Source of the DNA: Vicugna pacos
Lineage: Eukaryota; Chordata; Mammalia; Artiodactyla; Camelidae
Reading direction: 5' to 3'
NCBI RefSeq assembly: GCF_048564905.1
Contig: NC_132993.1
Span: 79,143,001-79,207,000, forward strand
DNA: 64,000 nt
The notes under the pieces were generated by a model. That model ran no database searches. It worked only from the letters and a program-made list of their open reading frames with translations, and was not told the DNA's origin. The number at the start of each line of letters is the position of its first letter. The stretch's first letter is position 1. Of this stretch, positions 12,560-25,300 are shown in pieces. A program made the position numbers and the translations under genes.

Positions 12560-13745
12560 CATCTTTTATGGAGAGAAGGGAGAGCATTCTAACTTCTCTT
12601 CCGTCGCATGGCTGTAACTTCCATCTATATGCTGTTAACTCCCACATTTCTTTTTCTAGCTCAGACCTCTCCTCTGAACTCCTGACTCCTATCCAACCAC
12701 TTACTTTATCTCTACTTGGATGTTGAAAAGCCTCTCCTGCTTGATGTGTCATACTGAACCGGTGTTCCCCCTCAACATCGTCCCTCCTCTTGTTTCTCCA
12801 TGTCAGTAAGCAGCAGCTCCATCCTTCCGTTTCCTCAGGCAGCTAGCGCTCCCTGTGTCCTGTGTCCTTGCCCAACCCATCTCCTGATGCTTTTGGCTCT
12901 GTATTTAGAATCAACCAGTTCTCACCGTCTCCGCTACCACCCTAGTCTGCTAGGTCAGTATATCCTCTCTGTCTTGACTGATTGCCGTAGTCCCCCACGT
13001 GGTCTTCTCACTTCAGCTTCTCTCAGCCAGAGGACCCAATAAAGCTTAAGCTGCATCATGCTTGTCACCAACTGAAAAGCTTCCGGCAAGGAGGGTATAG
13101 CTCAAGCAGTAGAGTGCCTGCTTAGCAAGCACAAGGTCCCTGGGTGTAATCCCTGGTACCTCCTCTAAATTAAAAAATAAATAGATAAAAAATTTTTTAA
13201 AAACCTAATTACCTCCCCCCACCAAAAAACAAAACAAAACAAAATATTAAAACAACAACAACAACAATAACAAAAAGCTTCCGATGTCTTCCCATCTCAT
13301 TCAGTCTTTCCAGTGGCCCGGAAGGTCCCACCAGACCCCGACAAGTTGTTGACTTCTCCGTTAGCATCTCCTGCCACTCTGCCCTCTGTCCCTTGGCTGC
13401 TGCAAAACTGAAAGCTGATGACAGGGCTGACTTCCTACCTGGACAGCCCCACCCTCCTCAGAGCCTCGCCCTTACTCTTACCTCTGCCTGCAGGGTTCTT
13501 CCTTCTGATGCTGACGTGGCATTTCTTCCTTATCTCCACCTTTCTTCTTTACTCCGCCCTTACTTGGCCTCAGTGAGGTCATCCTGACCAAGCAGTTTAA
13601 AATTACAATGCTGCTTTGTTTGTCCTCTGTCCCCAGACTGTAGAAGGTAAGCTCCATGAAGGGAGGAAATTTTGTTTGGTTTTATTCATTGCCACAGCTC
13701 CAGTGCTCAGAGGAGAACCTACGTGTGAAGTAAATGTGGTAGATG
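12560..13745 (+). mobile_element. L2 LINE 3' half, interrupted by a camelid SINE
   Basis: Recognisable L2 3' region: CCATGTCAGTAAGCAGCAGC, CTACCACCCTAGTCTGCTAG, and the terminal AGACTGTAGAAGGTAAGCTC block. The SINE at 13086-13272 splits it. Confidence 0.75.
13086..13272 (+). mobile_element. Camelid tRNA-derived SINE (Vic-1-like)
   Basis: The head GGGTATAGCTCAAGCAGTAG has a pol III A box, followed by a B-box region and an A-rich CAA-repeat tail. An 11-base target duplication (AAAAGCTTCCG) flanks it at 13075-13085 and 13273-13283. It sits inside an older L2. Confidence 0.93.
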
Positions 13746-14194
13746 TGGTATATCTTTGGCAAAATTGTCGGTTGTAATTCTTGCTGGACTGCCCTCTGTC
13801 ACTTCATTCAAGCCTTGTGACGTCAACAACATCAAAATAATTATTAGGTATTTGATCCTGGCTCAAAATTCAGACAGAATGACTCCTATCTGCAGTCACG
13901 AGCACTTTAGAAGTCTTCAATCTCCACTCGCATCTAGGTAATTTGATAGTTTTATTCGGAGCAGAATGAATTGGATGGCCAGAAATCTTATAAAGGTTTT
14001 CACTTGCTCTATCATTGTGTCTCAATGAGAATCATTATATAAAAGAATGTGTGCAAAATCCATCTACATTCTATTTTATATTATGATCTGAGAGGTTTTC
14101 TAGGATAATTCCAGTTCCTTATTCTGCTCTTAAAGGCAGCTCATACCTACAGTAAAGTTAATTTAATGATTTTTTGCTTTGAAAACTGTCCTTT

Positions 14195-14320
14195 GTTCTC
14201 TTTGATACATATATATTATATACCTATATACATGCATACACACACTATGTATGCATATGTATACTATATACATATTTTGCTTAAATATATTTATCTGTAT
14301 TGTGTATATATGTTTACATG
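14195..14320. repeat. AT/AC-rich microsatellite-like tract
   Basis: Degenerate TATA, CATA and TATG units in STARD3NL intron 1. Confidence 0.7.
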
Positions 14321-14389
14321 TACTAGATGGGCGGATGGTTGATAGGTAAACAGAGCAACTCTATCCCCAAACATCCTTATGTTCTTTTT

Positions 14390-15930
14390 TTTTTTTCTGA
14401 ACTAATCGGGGATTAAGTTGTGTACCTCCTGACCGACCGCTCAGTACTTCATCATGCATCTCCTAAAAATAAAGACATTCTCCAACATGACCAGAATACT
14501 AAACTGTAATCAATTTTCCAGTTGTCTTTTGTGGCTGTATCTTTGGGGTTTTGTTTTTGTTTTTGTTTGAATTCAGGACTCAGTCTAAGCTTGTGCATTG
14601 CATGTGATGCCTGTGGCTCTTTATGCTTTTTTAAGTCTTCACATCACTTTCCTACCTTTTGTTCTTGTTTTGTTTTTCACCACATTGACTTCTCTCAAGA
14701 TTCCAGGATAGCTGTCTTGTAGAATGTTCCACAACTGCGTTTGACTGTTTCCTTAAGACTGAATTCAGGCTAAACATTTTTGGCACTGGTATGTCGTAAC
14801 TGATGTTACGTACTCCTGACTGTATCATAATGTCAACTTGTTCTCCTATTGGTAATGCTATTTGATTACTTGGTGTGGGTGGTGACTGCCAGATCTCTCT
14901 GTTACTGCCAGTGAAATTATTAAATAATCTGAAGAGTAACACGTTGAGACTGTGAACATCCCCTTTAATAATTTTTAGCATCCATCAATTTGCCAGAATC
15001 AATTACTCCAACTGGGGGTTACAAACTGTTGATTTTTCTAACTTCATTGTTCTACATTTTTTATCTAACTTTTTTTTTCTATAAAGGAAAACTCCTACCT
15101 TATCTCCCTTTTTTTTTACAGTATTACCATGGGCTCATGGAACTTACTGATTTTTCCTACATAAGTTCCAATATGACAGTCATTATTTATTTTTATGTTC
15201 AAGTTGTTCCAAACTGACTGATGAGAGCCCCTCGTGACAGCCTACACAATTTTTTTTAATGATTATGGCTTTTTGTGCCTTCTTTTAAGAACTCTTTGCC
15301 TACAAAAAGGTTTTTAAAATATTCTGCTGCACATTCTTATAACAGCTTTATACTTTCAGTTCTTATGTTTAGGTCTGTGATCCATTTTGAATAATTGTTT
15401 GCTTGGTGTGAATTAGGGTTTGAGGTTGATTTTTGTTTTTCTTTTCACTTGTGATATCTAGTTGTCCCAGCGTCATTCTTTATTTTCCCTTTGGATTGTT
15501 TGGACATCTTTGTCCAAAGTCAAATGATCATGTAAGGGCAGATCTGTTTCTAGACTCTCCTTATGTTCCATTGATCTCTATTTGTTGATCCTTATGCTGG
15601 TGCCACACTGTCTTTAAGTAGTGGGTCTTCCAGTTTATGTTCATTTTCAAGATTACTTGAGATATTCTTATTCCTTTGGCATTTCCATATACAAGCTTGA
15701 TGAGGTTATGATTGGGATTGAGTTGAATCTATAGATCAGTTTGGGGAGAATTGAACTCTTAACAATGTGGATTTTTCCAGTCAATAAACATTGTAATCTC
15801 TCTATTTTTATCTTCTTTGATTTCTCTCAGCAATGTCTTATAGTTTTCAGTGGTGGGACCTTGCATATATTTTATTTGCTTAGTGTTTTATGTTTCTGAT
15901 GCGACTTTAGATGCATTCCCACTGTCTCTT
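14390..15930 (-). mobile_element. Decayed L1M fragment(s), including ORF2
   Basis: 15260-15930 read in reverse resembles L1 ORF2 (the reverse complement of GTTGTCCCAGCGTCATTCTT and neighbours). 14640-14960 resembles a further old LINE-1-derived segment. No intact frame remains. Confidence 0.65.
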
Positions 15931-18900
15931 GATTACTTTCTACTCCCAACTGCACGAAATGAAGGGCTGGTAAATGGGTGAATCACAACTCCTAAATGAG
16001 CTTTTTTTTTTTTTCTAAGTAGAGCGAAACTGGTCTTGAGGCAGCATGATAGATGTCAGTAGAGACGTCTTTGTCCACTGTTCACTGATGGGGCAGAGAG
16101 GTGTGGAAGAGGGGGAGGAGGCTAAAGCTGCCCTGAGAAAGCGACCCTTGAGCTGAGGCTCGCTGGGATGAGTAAGAGCAATAGGGTTAAAGGAGAGTAG
16201 TGCTTGACATCAGGAGGAAAATACGGGCAGAGAGGTAGCTGAGAATGTGATTCCTTTAGGGAACTCCTTGTGATTTTTGTGGTGCTGAAGTGGTTCTGGA
16301 GAAGTAGGCAGAAGTGGCCATGTGTTAGGTTAGGTAAGATTAAGGGGTCTGAGCTCTACCTGAAGGTGCCAGAAACTATTTAATAAATGGTCTCATAAAT
16401 CTCATTTGCTCCTCTAAAAAGTTTGCAGGTGTTGGATGAGAATTAAATTAGTTTATTAATGCATTTCTTTTCCTTATGTGCCTTCACTTTCTTTGCCCAT
16501 TATCTAATTGAGTTTTAAGGTTTTCATTACCTGTCCTTCAACACTTTTTAAAGTTTTGCTTCTAATGTTCTTAAGTTTGAGAAACTTGATTTTTATATAT
16601 TTAGTTTTGTTTCCCATTCTAAATTTTCTTAGAAAGAACTTCCTCATCCTCCAATCATGTGTTATGCACCTACAATTTCTTCTACTTTATCAACCGTGCA
16701 AATGATTTTGCTTTATTAGTTTTTTAATAAAATCTTCAGTATATTTTGATGCATAAATTTCTTTCTCCGTATACTTGAATGACTGGTTAATAGTTTTATT
16801 CTTTTGCAACTGAATTTTGATGGTATCTCTATCATCTGTAGATATTTTTTGGTTTGTATGGGTTTTTTTCTTACAGGAAAGCTTAGGAAAGTACAGGCCA
16901 CGTGGTGGCTTATTGGTAATGAGTTTTCCTTGACCATCAGTGCCTTTCTTATTTTTAAATATTGAACTAATGCTTAGTATTTGGGAAATTTCCTATGACA
17001 GTTCAGATTTCTGGCTTCTACTGATAAATCAACATTGTGGCCCCTGTCTACACGTTTGTCCCCCAAAGATTGGGCACACACTCCTCTCCTGTTTGTTTGC
17101 GAATCATTCCTCATCTCCAACTCTGATCATCAGTTGCCCATTTTCCTTCAGCTTATTCTGTTTTTTTCTTATTATCACTTATATATATCCCTATGTTTCT
17201 TTCAAGCCTGGACAATAAGAGACTTGAGAGAGCTACATTCGAAGAAAAGTGGAAGACAGTGAAGGTCTAGGTGGAAATGGAGAGTCCCATAAAGTTTGAA
17301 GTTATGCCAGGCCCTGAAATTCAAAACCAGTCAAAACATACATAATTTCAAAACCCTTTGGTCCAAATGAATTTTAAGTTGTGTTCATGCTTGCATTTGA
17401 AATTCAGTGAAGTATTTTAATGGGTAAACAGAAATATTTGCCTGCCTATTAGGTTTGGTTTTTTTTTAAATGTGGGTTTTGACTTATGTTTGTGATGTTC
17501 CAGGAATACATTCTAATATGTGGGTCCTACTTGTGGGAGCTGTTGTGAGGCTTAACTGACATAGTGTGTGTTAAGTACCCAGCATTGTGTCGGACTCAGT
17601 CTCAGTGTGAGGAAGCTGTTGATTTTGTTGTTATGTTAGTATAAGGCACACACCATCACATATTATAATAGCATGTTAGTACATGGGGTATGTTTATACT
17701 TTTTGTTCTTTTATTCTTGTGTTGTGTGTTCTTGGTCAGATAATGTTAGAAGTATGCTAGCTTTATTTAATGAGTTTCTGAAGTTTTTGTGTATGTATTA
17801 AAAAGCTTTGCTGAACTACGTACCCTCCCCTGCTTTTTACTGAGTGTGAATTCAAAATCATACCCAAAGACTTAAGCAGATGTTGTATCACCATTGCATA
17901 GTCAAGTTCAATTATCATAGCTTTGTTCTGAGCTTGGAAACTGTGATCCACTTAGTCATTCTACTTAAGGAAAATTATTGATAATAACTTGGCAGTTTAT
18001 AAAGAGATATTGGAAGAATACCACTTTTATATGTCTCTTTTGAAATGTTAGCACTTGTATACTCTAATAGAGAACATGCTAATATTTTATTATGGCTAAC
18101 CATACTAACATGGCCTCTGGGTGATATCTTTAGAAGTTCCTAAAGGGCAGTTTTGTAGGATAATACTGTTAAAGTGTCATCGGGCAATGTCTAGACATCA
18201 ACCTTCCAGAAAGCTTCTCAGTGGCATCACACTGGTGACTTCATTAGGTTTGAGTCCAGCCCTCTTTCTTACGGACTGAGAAACAAACCTGGTTGGTCAG
18301 TTTCAGTGTCCGGAGCCCAGTGGAGAGTGGCTCTTCCTCATATGGGTGAACTCACATCTCAGAATCTGCTGTGAACACCGTAACTGCCACGTGGACTGAA
18401 TGCTCATTTCAGCCTAGCCAGTCTGTTGTTTCCCTATGACATTTTAACAAGAAGCACAGAATTCTGAAAGTTTGTGGGAGGCAGGTGGGGACTTACTAAA
18501 TTGTTCAGGGACAAAAGTCACCCTAATGCCATCATACTAATCATAGGAATAATAATCGTAGGAATAATCTGGCCAGTGGGTTGGAGATGCTTAAAATCTA
18601 ACAGACAAGGCAGCCCCACTTGAAGAGGGCCAGGCTGGGCACAGCTGCCATTTACTTGTGACATTCCTTTTCCTGTGTTTTCCAGACTAGCTCACCCCCT
18701 TTCTGATGGGCACATTCCATCTTCACCTCTTTAGACCTGAATATATGTCCTGTCTACTTGTTCTTATTTCTTGACCTACAAACTGTTTTTGCTTCTTTAA
18801 GGACAGGGCACATCAACTCTGATTCATCATGTGTTGATTTTGTAGTTTAACTTTCAGAGGGCAGCATTATTTTAATCATTTCAAAATTCTTTCCTTCTCT

Positions 18901-21822
18901 CCCCCTGATGAAGCCCCGACGATACAGGCAAATCTATAAAAAGCCTAGCAGAATTTCAGACATGCACATAGATCTTTTTTTTGTTTTTCTTTTTCTAAAC
19001 GTTTTTACTCATTTTCAGTTGGAAAATTAATAACAGTCTGCTGGCAAAATTTGACTTTTTGATTCAGGAAAGATTCTTTTTCTTTAAAGTAATACCAAAC
19101 AATTGGTTGGGTGATTTCATTTAGATGCTTTTAGAATTTTTCGTTTATTACTTTGAAATAACTTTATTTTCTACACCTCTCTGTTCAGTAATTTCCTACT
19201 GCTGCAACTACTAATTTGGATGTGATGTGTGGGAGTTTTGAAATTTAATCCAATAGTCCAGATTTTAGAAATGCTTTTCTAGACATGGTATTTAACTTGG
19301 AGTATATAAGGCATAAAGACAGCCAAGACAGTTTTTTTCAATGTTCTTTTTTTATTTGTCGTTTAAAAACAAACTTTGAAGAAGCAAAATCCAAAACTTG
19401 CCCTTTGCCTCTTGCAAGATAAATTATGTACAGTTCAGAATGATTGCTGATACAAAACATTCCAAGGACAGGGGCGCGGGGTGGGGAGGGAGAGAGGGCA
19501 CTTTAAAAAAGGGGAATCATTTCATCCGCTGTTACGAAGAACCAACCTTGCTGTACAGGATACGCACAACACAAAATAAAGACCTTTTTTGAAATGTGAA
19601 CATAATGGTGATGGACATTTGCCAAAGACCGGTTTGTTTGATCTTGATTTTATTAAACTTCCTGTAGTGCTTCATCGTGCTAGTTCTCCAGCCCAGGAAG
19701 CTAGCATGTTACACAAATGCATCAACTCCCTAACCCTGCCCGCTGCCAGTCTTTCTAAAGCCACTTTCATTGGAGTTCTGCCAGGTCTTTCCTTCCAGAG
19801 TAAAATCAACATACCTGTAGCATCAGTAACAAGAAGTACAAGACAGTGATTCATACTTTGTTTTGTTGTTTAGAGCATCTTTACTATAAACCAACTTTAG
19901 GAGGTTTTAATAAGCAGCTCGTTTAAGCAAACACTAAGCAGAAGTTTTTATTTTATGAACACCTGAATAATCAGTTGAATCTGACATGTAGAATTTCCAG
20001 GTCTTCTTAGGCACACAGAACTTTCCTCACCTCATGCTGGTACCTTTAGACTATGAAGACTATCTTATTATGTGTTTCTGATACTCTGGGTTTGCTTCCT
20101 TCCTAAGGCTCTCTCTTCTCTACGCACGTTTACTTTTTAAAGCACCTGTGTTTTTTAGTTGTTATGTCTCTCATCCTGACAAAGTATTCTCCACTTTTAG
20201 CTGTTTTGTTTTGGAACCTGTGGGCCCTGAACAGGACTTTTAAAAACCATTATAGACCAGGTCTCATAACACGTGGTGGCCCTGCAAGAGAGTAACCAGC
20301 TCGAGGTGCTTCCTGCCCCAAGAGAAACCCTGTCCCAGGATGGAGCGAGCACAGCTGAGGCAGCCCAGGTCCTCAGGGACTCTCAAATTCAGTGACCACA
20401 TCCTAGGGGCCATTTGAACACCTTCTGGTGTCCCTCCTGTTTCCTTCCGGGAATCAGGGGTGAGTGAGGCAGGGTGATGGAGAGGGAAGAAGTGGAAAAA
20501 CCGACTTTCAACCTTAAGCTATATCTTGAAATCTCTTTAATATGGGGGCATCCTTATCATCCCCATAGCCTCAGCTGCTGCTGTTTTTGCTTTTTCATCT
20601 GTAAGCAAACATTTATAGGCAAGAATAATTTTGATAACAAAGATGAAGAAGGCTTCAAAACAACGTGATGAGACACAAGCTTCAGGTTTGTACTCTCTTT
20701 GCCTGTAAAACAAGGGCATTGGACTAGATCCAAGTGGCAGACTGAGATGCTTCCAGGCTGGGTCAAGCTTGAGGCCAAGTGCAGAGTCTGTGCTCCATCT
20801 AAGGAGGTCAGCAGCTTGCTGGCTTTATTCTCCTGGTAAGGGAATGCAGGCCTGGCCATCCTACGTCTTAACTTTTCCAGAGAAGCTAGACATCTGGAAT
20901 TTTATATGAAAGTTCATTATTTAAAATGTTAGCAACTAGTTCAGAATCTTTAGAAACACCATACAAGACCGAGCAAAACATGTCTGTAAGCCAAATCTTG
21001 CTCCCCAGGCCTTTGGATAAGATGATGACTAAGGTCTTGCTGAATTAAATATTTTTAACGTCTGTTATTCATTCTCTCTCTCTGTCTCGGAGGGGAACAT
21101 GCAGTGTCCTGGCTGTGGCTTCTCCAGAAGTAATACGGAGAAGGAGGCTGGTTGCTTGGATCGAGAGACTTGGTTTGGCCTCCACCAGCAGGTGCTCAGA
21201 AGCCCTCTAGACTTGTCCTAAGAGAGACCTTGGGACTTGGGCAAAATGCTAGCATCAGAGCTCCTATACCAAGCGTCCTGTTTCCCATCTGGGTGGTAGC
21301 AATTCCGTGCTGAAGCAGATGGAACTGAAGTTTTGGCTCAGCTTTGCAACCAGCACGGGGACCAGTGCAGTAACAGCATCCCAGAGATGTAAGCTATTCA
21401 CTCTGGAATCAAAAGGATCTCAGGCTGTGGTTTTTGTTTTTTTCCACCTGGACAGGATATTATCATCATTTAGGAAGCTACCAGGAGAGACAAGGTAGAA
21501 TTTTTCTCCAGTTCTAGTGGTGCGGGATTAAGGCAAGAGAATAGCGAAGAGCAGCGTTTGGGCTGAAGGACCGCTGCGGTGGCCTCAGGACAAGACCACC
21601 TGTGCTTGAGCTGTGCTGTGTCTGGAGAGCGACCTGTGGGAAGATAAGAATGAATTAGAAGTTGCTCTAATTGTAGAATCAGAGCATGTATTGGCAAAAT
21701 TACTATTCATCAGTTAGCCTAATCTTTTTCACTAATTACAACACAGTAACTCAATCTCACCCAACTTCTCTTTGAGAAGCTAATGGAAGCAGCAGTCCCG
21801 CTTCCTAGAAAAATGCAGATAG

Positions 21823-22005
21823 GAAATATTTTAGGCTTTGGGAACCATATGGTTTCTGTTGTGACTGTTCACCTGTCTTCTCTTGGTGGGAAAGTGTCCG
21901 TAGCAGTGGATACCAACAGAAGTCCAATAAAACTCCATCCGTATTCGGAAACGGGCAGAGGCCATATTCCACCTACTGGCCACAGTTTGTTGCCCTCCGG
22001 TTTAG
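21823..22005. mobile_element. hAT-type MITE fragment, same family as 25828-26043
   Basis: AATATTTTAGGCTTTGGGAA and CCAATAAAACTCCATCC match the other copy in reverse. The 155-residue open frame through it (21783-22250) is not a gene. Confidence 0.7.
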
Positions 22006-22039
22006 AACACAGAACGGTACTGGCTGGGATAGATGGAAA

Positions 22040-22470
22040 TATTTGTCGGCAAGTATTCACTGACCTCCTCCTCCTCTTTGGGTGGAAGGTGCATCCCAGC
22101 TCCATGCCCTTCGGGCTTGGCCTTGAGATAAACTTTGGCCACAGAGCACGAGCAGACGTGATGTGTGCAGAGATTTCAGATATGTTCATGGGGTCTAGCT
22201 TGTCCCGTGTGTCCTTTCAATTTGCCACGAAGAGAACATGGCCCAGGTAGCCCTGGTCCCAGGACAAAGACAGACCCGGACCCAACACATGGTTTGAGGC
22301 TGAGCTCTGCTCCCCGGAGAGGCCTGAAGCAGGGTTGCCAGTTGGGCCTAGACTACTTCAGGCCACCTGCAGACCTGTGAGCTTGAGAATAAATGTAGAT
22401 TGTTTAAAGCCGTTGAGTTTTGGGGGTTTTGTCATCACAGCAAAGTTGTAGACATAGCTTTCTAATACAG
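22040..22470 (+). mobile_element. MaLR-type LTR fossil (MLT1-like)
   Basis: The 3' part resembles an ERVL-MaLR solo LTR, with TTTAAAGCCGTTGAGTTTTG and an end near CTTTCTAATACAG. It is an ancient, broken remnant with no internal genes; the start is approximate. Confidence 0.55.
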
Positions 22471-22753
22471 AGGACAGGTACCCATCTAGATAAAGCAATT
22501 ACGATACGACTCTCTTTTTCAAAAACCAAAACAACCAAAAGGGGTTCTCATCTCCTTACACAAGTTCCAGAAAAAAAAAATAAGGGGATGTTTTCCTTTA
22601 TTAATTCTCCCCCACCCCCCCTCCTCACCACCTCTCCCACACCCCCCCATGCTTCTTCCATAGGTATAAACCCTGTATTATAGATTATACAGTTAATCAG
22701 GGCTTAACAACCTCTTCAGAGACACGTAGCTTTCCTCAAGCCAGCCCCGGAGA

Positions 22754-22894
22754 GGACTCTGTACAAGAACTGGATGTTTAATACTTTCAAGTTCTATCTG
22801 GGAAAATGTCCAAGCTCTTCCTCAGAAATGAACAGTGTGATCTCCTCAATTCACCAGAGATTTTTGGAGAGTCTGCTCTGTGCTAGCCTCTGTG
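22754..22894 (+). repeat. Left arm of a 141-bp inverted repeat
   Basis: Matches the reverse complement of 24199-24338 with about seven substitutions, all transitions, and one single-base indel (about 95% identity). Similarity stops sharply at both ends. It is in STARD3NL intron 1. I do not recognise a repeat family. Confidence 0.93.
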
Positions 22895-22899
22895 CTTGA

Positions 22900-23220
22900 A
22901 GCTAGACAGAATTTATTCAGTCCATGTCTGTTCTGTTCCCGCTGTGTGCTGGGTACCCTGCGGTGTTCGAGGTAGTTAGTTCCTGGGGACACAAGGATGT
23001 GCAAATCACATTCAGGGCCTTCAAGGAGCCCTCCAGCTAGCAGGAGAGGCATGCAACTAAGTGGATAATTAAGGCACAGTGTGATAAGCATTACTATCGA
23101 TGGCGTATCTTTAGTCTGAGAAGAACTTGGAGGAGATGCATGGGGCCCTGCCTGGGGATTGGCATGTGGGGAGCATTTCAGGGAAGTCTTCTGGAAGGAA
23201 TTGGCAGTTGAACTGAATCT
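22900..23220 (+). repeat. Second copy of the old repeat at 4925-5420
   Basis: CTGTGTGCTGGGTACCCTGC, then TGGGGACACAAGGATGTGCA, and a GGAAGTCTTCTGGAAGGAA block follow the same order as the first copy. Confidence 0.45.
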
Positions 23221-23719
23221 TTCTGAAGGGTATGGTTAGGGCGAAGTCCTGTAATTCTAGAATAGAAAGAGGCTGTAGAAGTATCTTTGTCTTTACACAT
23301 TAAAAGGAAGCTCTCTCTTCCTTTTAAGATTTTCCTCTGTCCCAGACAGAGGTCAGTCTGGTTAGCCTCAAGCGGCTCTGGGTATTGAGTAACTTTATTA
23401 TTGAAACTATTGCAAGTATCTGTACATTCTAGCTGATTGTGAATTAGTGCACATGTCTGAAAAATAATGTAATGATTCTCATTTCCCAAGTCAGGGATGT
23501 AGCATTGGATGATGCCAGTTTTTAGTTTGAAACAGCCTCGGATGTCTAGGCTCGGTGTTTGGCTTTGTTGTCCTTCTCCATTCATGAGGGGTGGGCTCAG
23601 GAAAGGGGGGAATGAGTGAGACTGATGTTCTTCCTAAAAGCAGTCCTCAGCTTGAATTGTGAATTTGTTGAATTTTCTGTACAATTTAGTGGATTTAACT
23701 TGTTTATATGTCAATAAAT

Positions 23720-23975
23720 TATCAAAAAGTGAGTACAGCCATGTTAGTGCTACTCAGGCCAAGAAATAGGACTTGACCAAGCTTGTGCCTTCTAGGCACT
23801 TCTTCCTCCTTCTCAAAGGCAATCATTGACTCAGTTTCTAATGATGTAGATCAATTTTTGCCTTGAAGGTCTACAGTTAATTTCCGTTAGATTTCCAGAA
23901 GTAGGGTTACTGGATCAAAGATATGAATATTTTACAGTATGCTACTTCATATCACCAGATTGCTTTCCAAAATGT
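23720..23975 (-). mobile_element. Old LINE-1/HAL1-like fragment
   Basis: Resembles the reverse complement of the L1 ORF2 3' region (GGGTTACTGGATCAAAGATA, ATTGCTTTCCAAAATGTT). Heavily decayed. Confidence 0.5.
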
Positions 23976-24198
23976 TATGTTATGAAATCACCACATTGTA
24001 TGAAAATGGGGAAAGGACTTCTGTTCCCAATTTTGGAGAGGGAGAAAAACAAAGGTCAGGTGTAAAGACATGGAGTTCTGGACTGTGATTAGGACCCGGT
24101 GGGACCCTGTTACTTTTGGGAAATTCCAGCAATGTTTTGAAATTATATTTTATCCACCTTGAAAATGTTCTTTTTGTGGACATTGCCAGTCATTGTGG

Positions 24199-24338
24199 CA
24201 CAGAGACTAGCACAGAGCAGGCTTTCCAAAATCTCTGGTGAATTGAGGAGACCACACTGTTCATTTCTAAGGAAGAGCTTGGATATTTTCCCAGATAGAA
24301 TTTGAAAGTATTAAACATCCAGTTCTTGTACAGAGTCC
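24199..24338 (-). repeat. Right arm of the inverted repeat
   Basis: Reverse-complement partner of 22754-22894, with 1.3 kb between the arms. Open frames seen here on the - strand follow only from the duplicated sequence. Confidence 0.93.
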
Positions 24339-25300
24339 GTGGTGAGCCATGCACTGGTTCTTGAGATCCGGACGCCCAGTGGCACACATCACATTGGCCA
24401 CAGAAAGGCATGTGAGTTCAGTAGAGCCAGGAGATATACTCCTCCCCCAGGGAGAGGTAGCATAGGAAGGGAAACTGGAATATTTGGCAAACAAAGTACC
24501 ATCCACCGTACCCTCTATTTGATGACTTTGCCTCATCCGTGAGGAGATCAGATCGGTGAGATGGCCAGTCTTTTACCTTTATTATAGAAGCACCTGCGAC
24601 CTTGTGGGGAGGGGGTCCTGCATCTCCACATGGGACTGTGACTGTTGCCACTACCAGTGGGGTATGTTTGTTTGCATGATGGTAAACTTCTGGTGCATGC
24701 ATACTTCTTTTCCAAGAAGAGGCCCAGAAACATGCTAATTCATTTAGAGGAAATGGAAATGCTAAATTCGGTTTATTAGTACCTGTGGTGGAAAGCAGTT
24801 CCTCTTGAGGAAACAGGTTTTTTTATAGCCAGTTTGCAGGTTCTGGTTGCATGCCCTCTGAGCAGCTATTCAGTAAATGTTTTCCCAGTCCATGGGTAAG
24901 GACACTTACAGAACTGTAGAGGTTTTCTGTCTGGCACAGGAAGGGAGCTGGCTTGGCTCGTTCACCCAGAGGCTTGCCCCAAAGTTACCCGGCACCTTTG
25001 TGTTGTGGTTCACAGCCAGTCTTTACTGTTAACTACCTACTGTAAATTTGCATGCTGTCTTTATTAACCGTCTTTTCTGTAACAGTTTTTTTTTTGTAGT
25101 ATTGATTGATAACATCAATAATTGCTCCTCATTTCGCTTTCTCTTTATGTCTTCCTCAAGACATAACGTCCTCGGTTAAGACGCCTGGATGCTCATATCA
25201 GGGAACAGTGTACAGTGGTGGGGGTAGCACTGTGGTAGCAGGTGGGCTCTGATTTAATGTGGTGTCTCTCTTTTATTCCCCAAAGATCTCTTCCCTCTAG

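Larger units (their letters stand above)
3762..25300 (+). other. STARD3NL: STARD3NL intron 1
   Basis: This 21.5 kb intron holds the repeats listed separately. Its remaining long stretches (8936-9617, 10384-12559, 13746-14389, 15931-19300, 19880-21822, 24339-25300) show no gene, RNA gene or clear repeat to me, apart from possible MIR and L2 scraps near 17530-17620 and 18735-18845 and the odd segment at 19340-19880. Confidence 0.6.

Noticed and set aside
13090-13160. tRNA gene candidate from A and B boxes
   Set aside because: It is the head of a camelid tRNA-derived SINE, with an A-rich tail and target duplications, and lacks a full cloverleaf.
21783-22250. 155-codon + strand open frame
   Set aside because: It runs through a hAT-type MITE and a MaLR-type LTR remnant; no start context or domain supports a gene.
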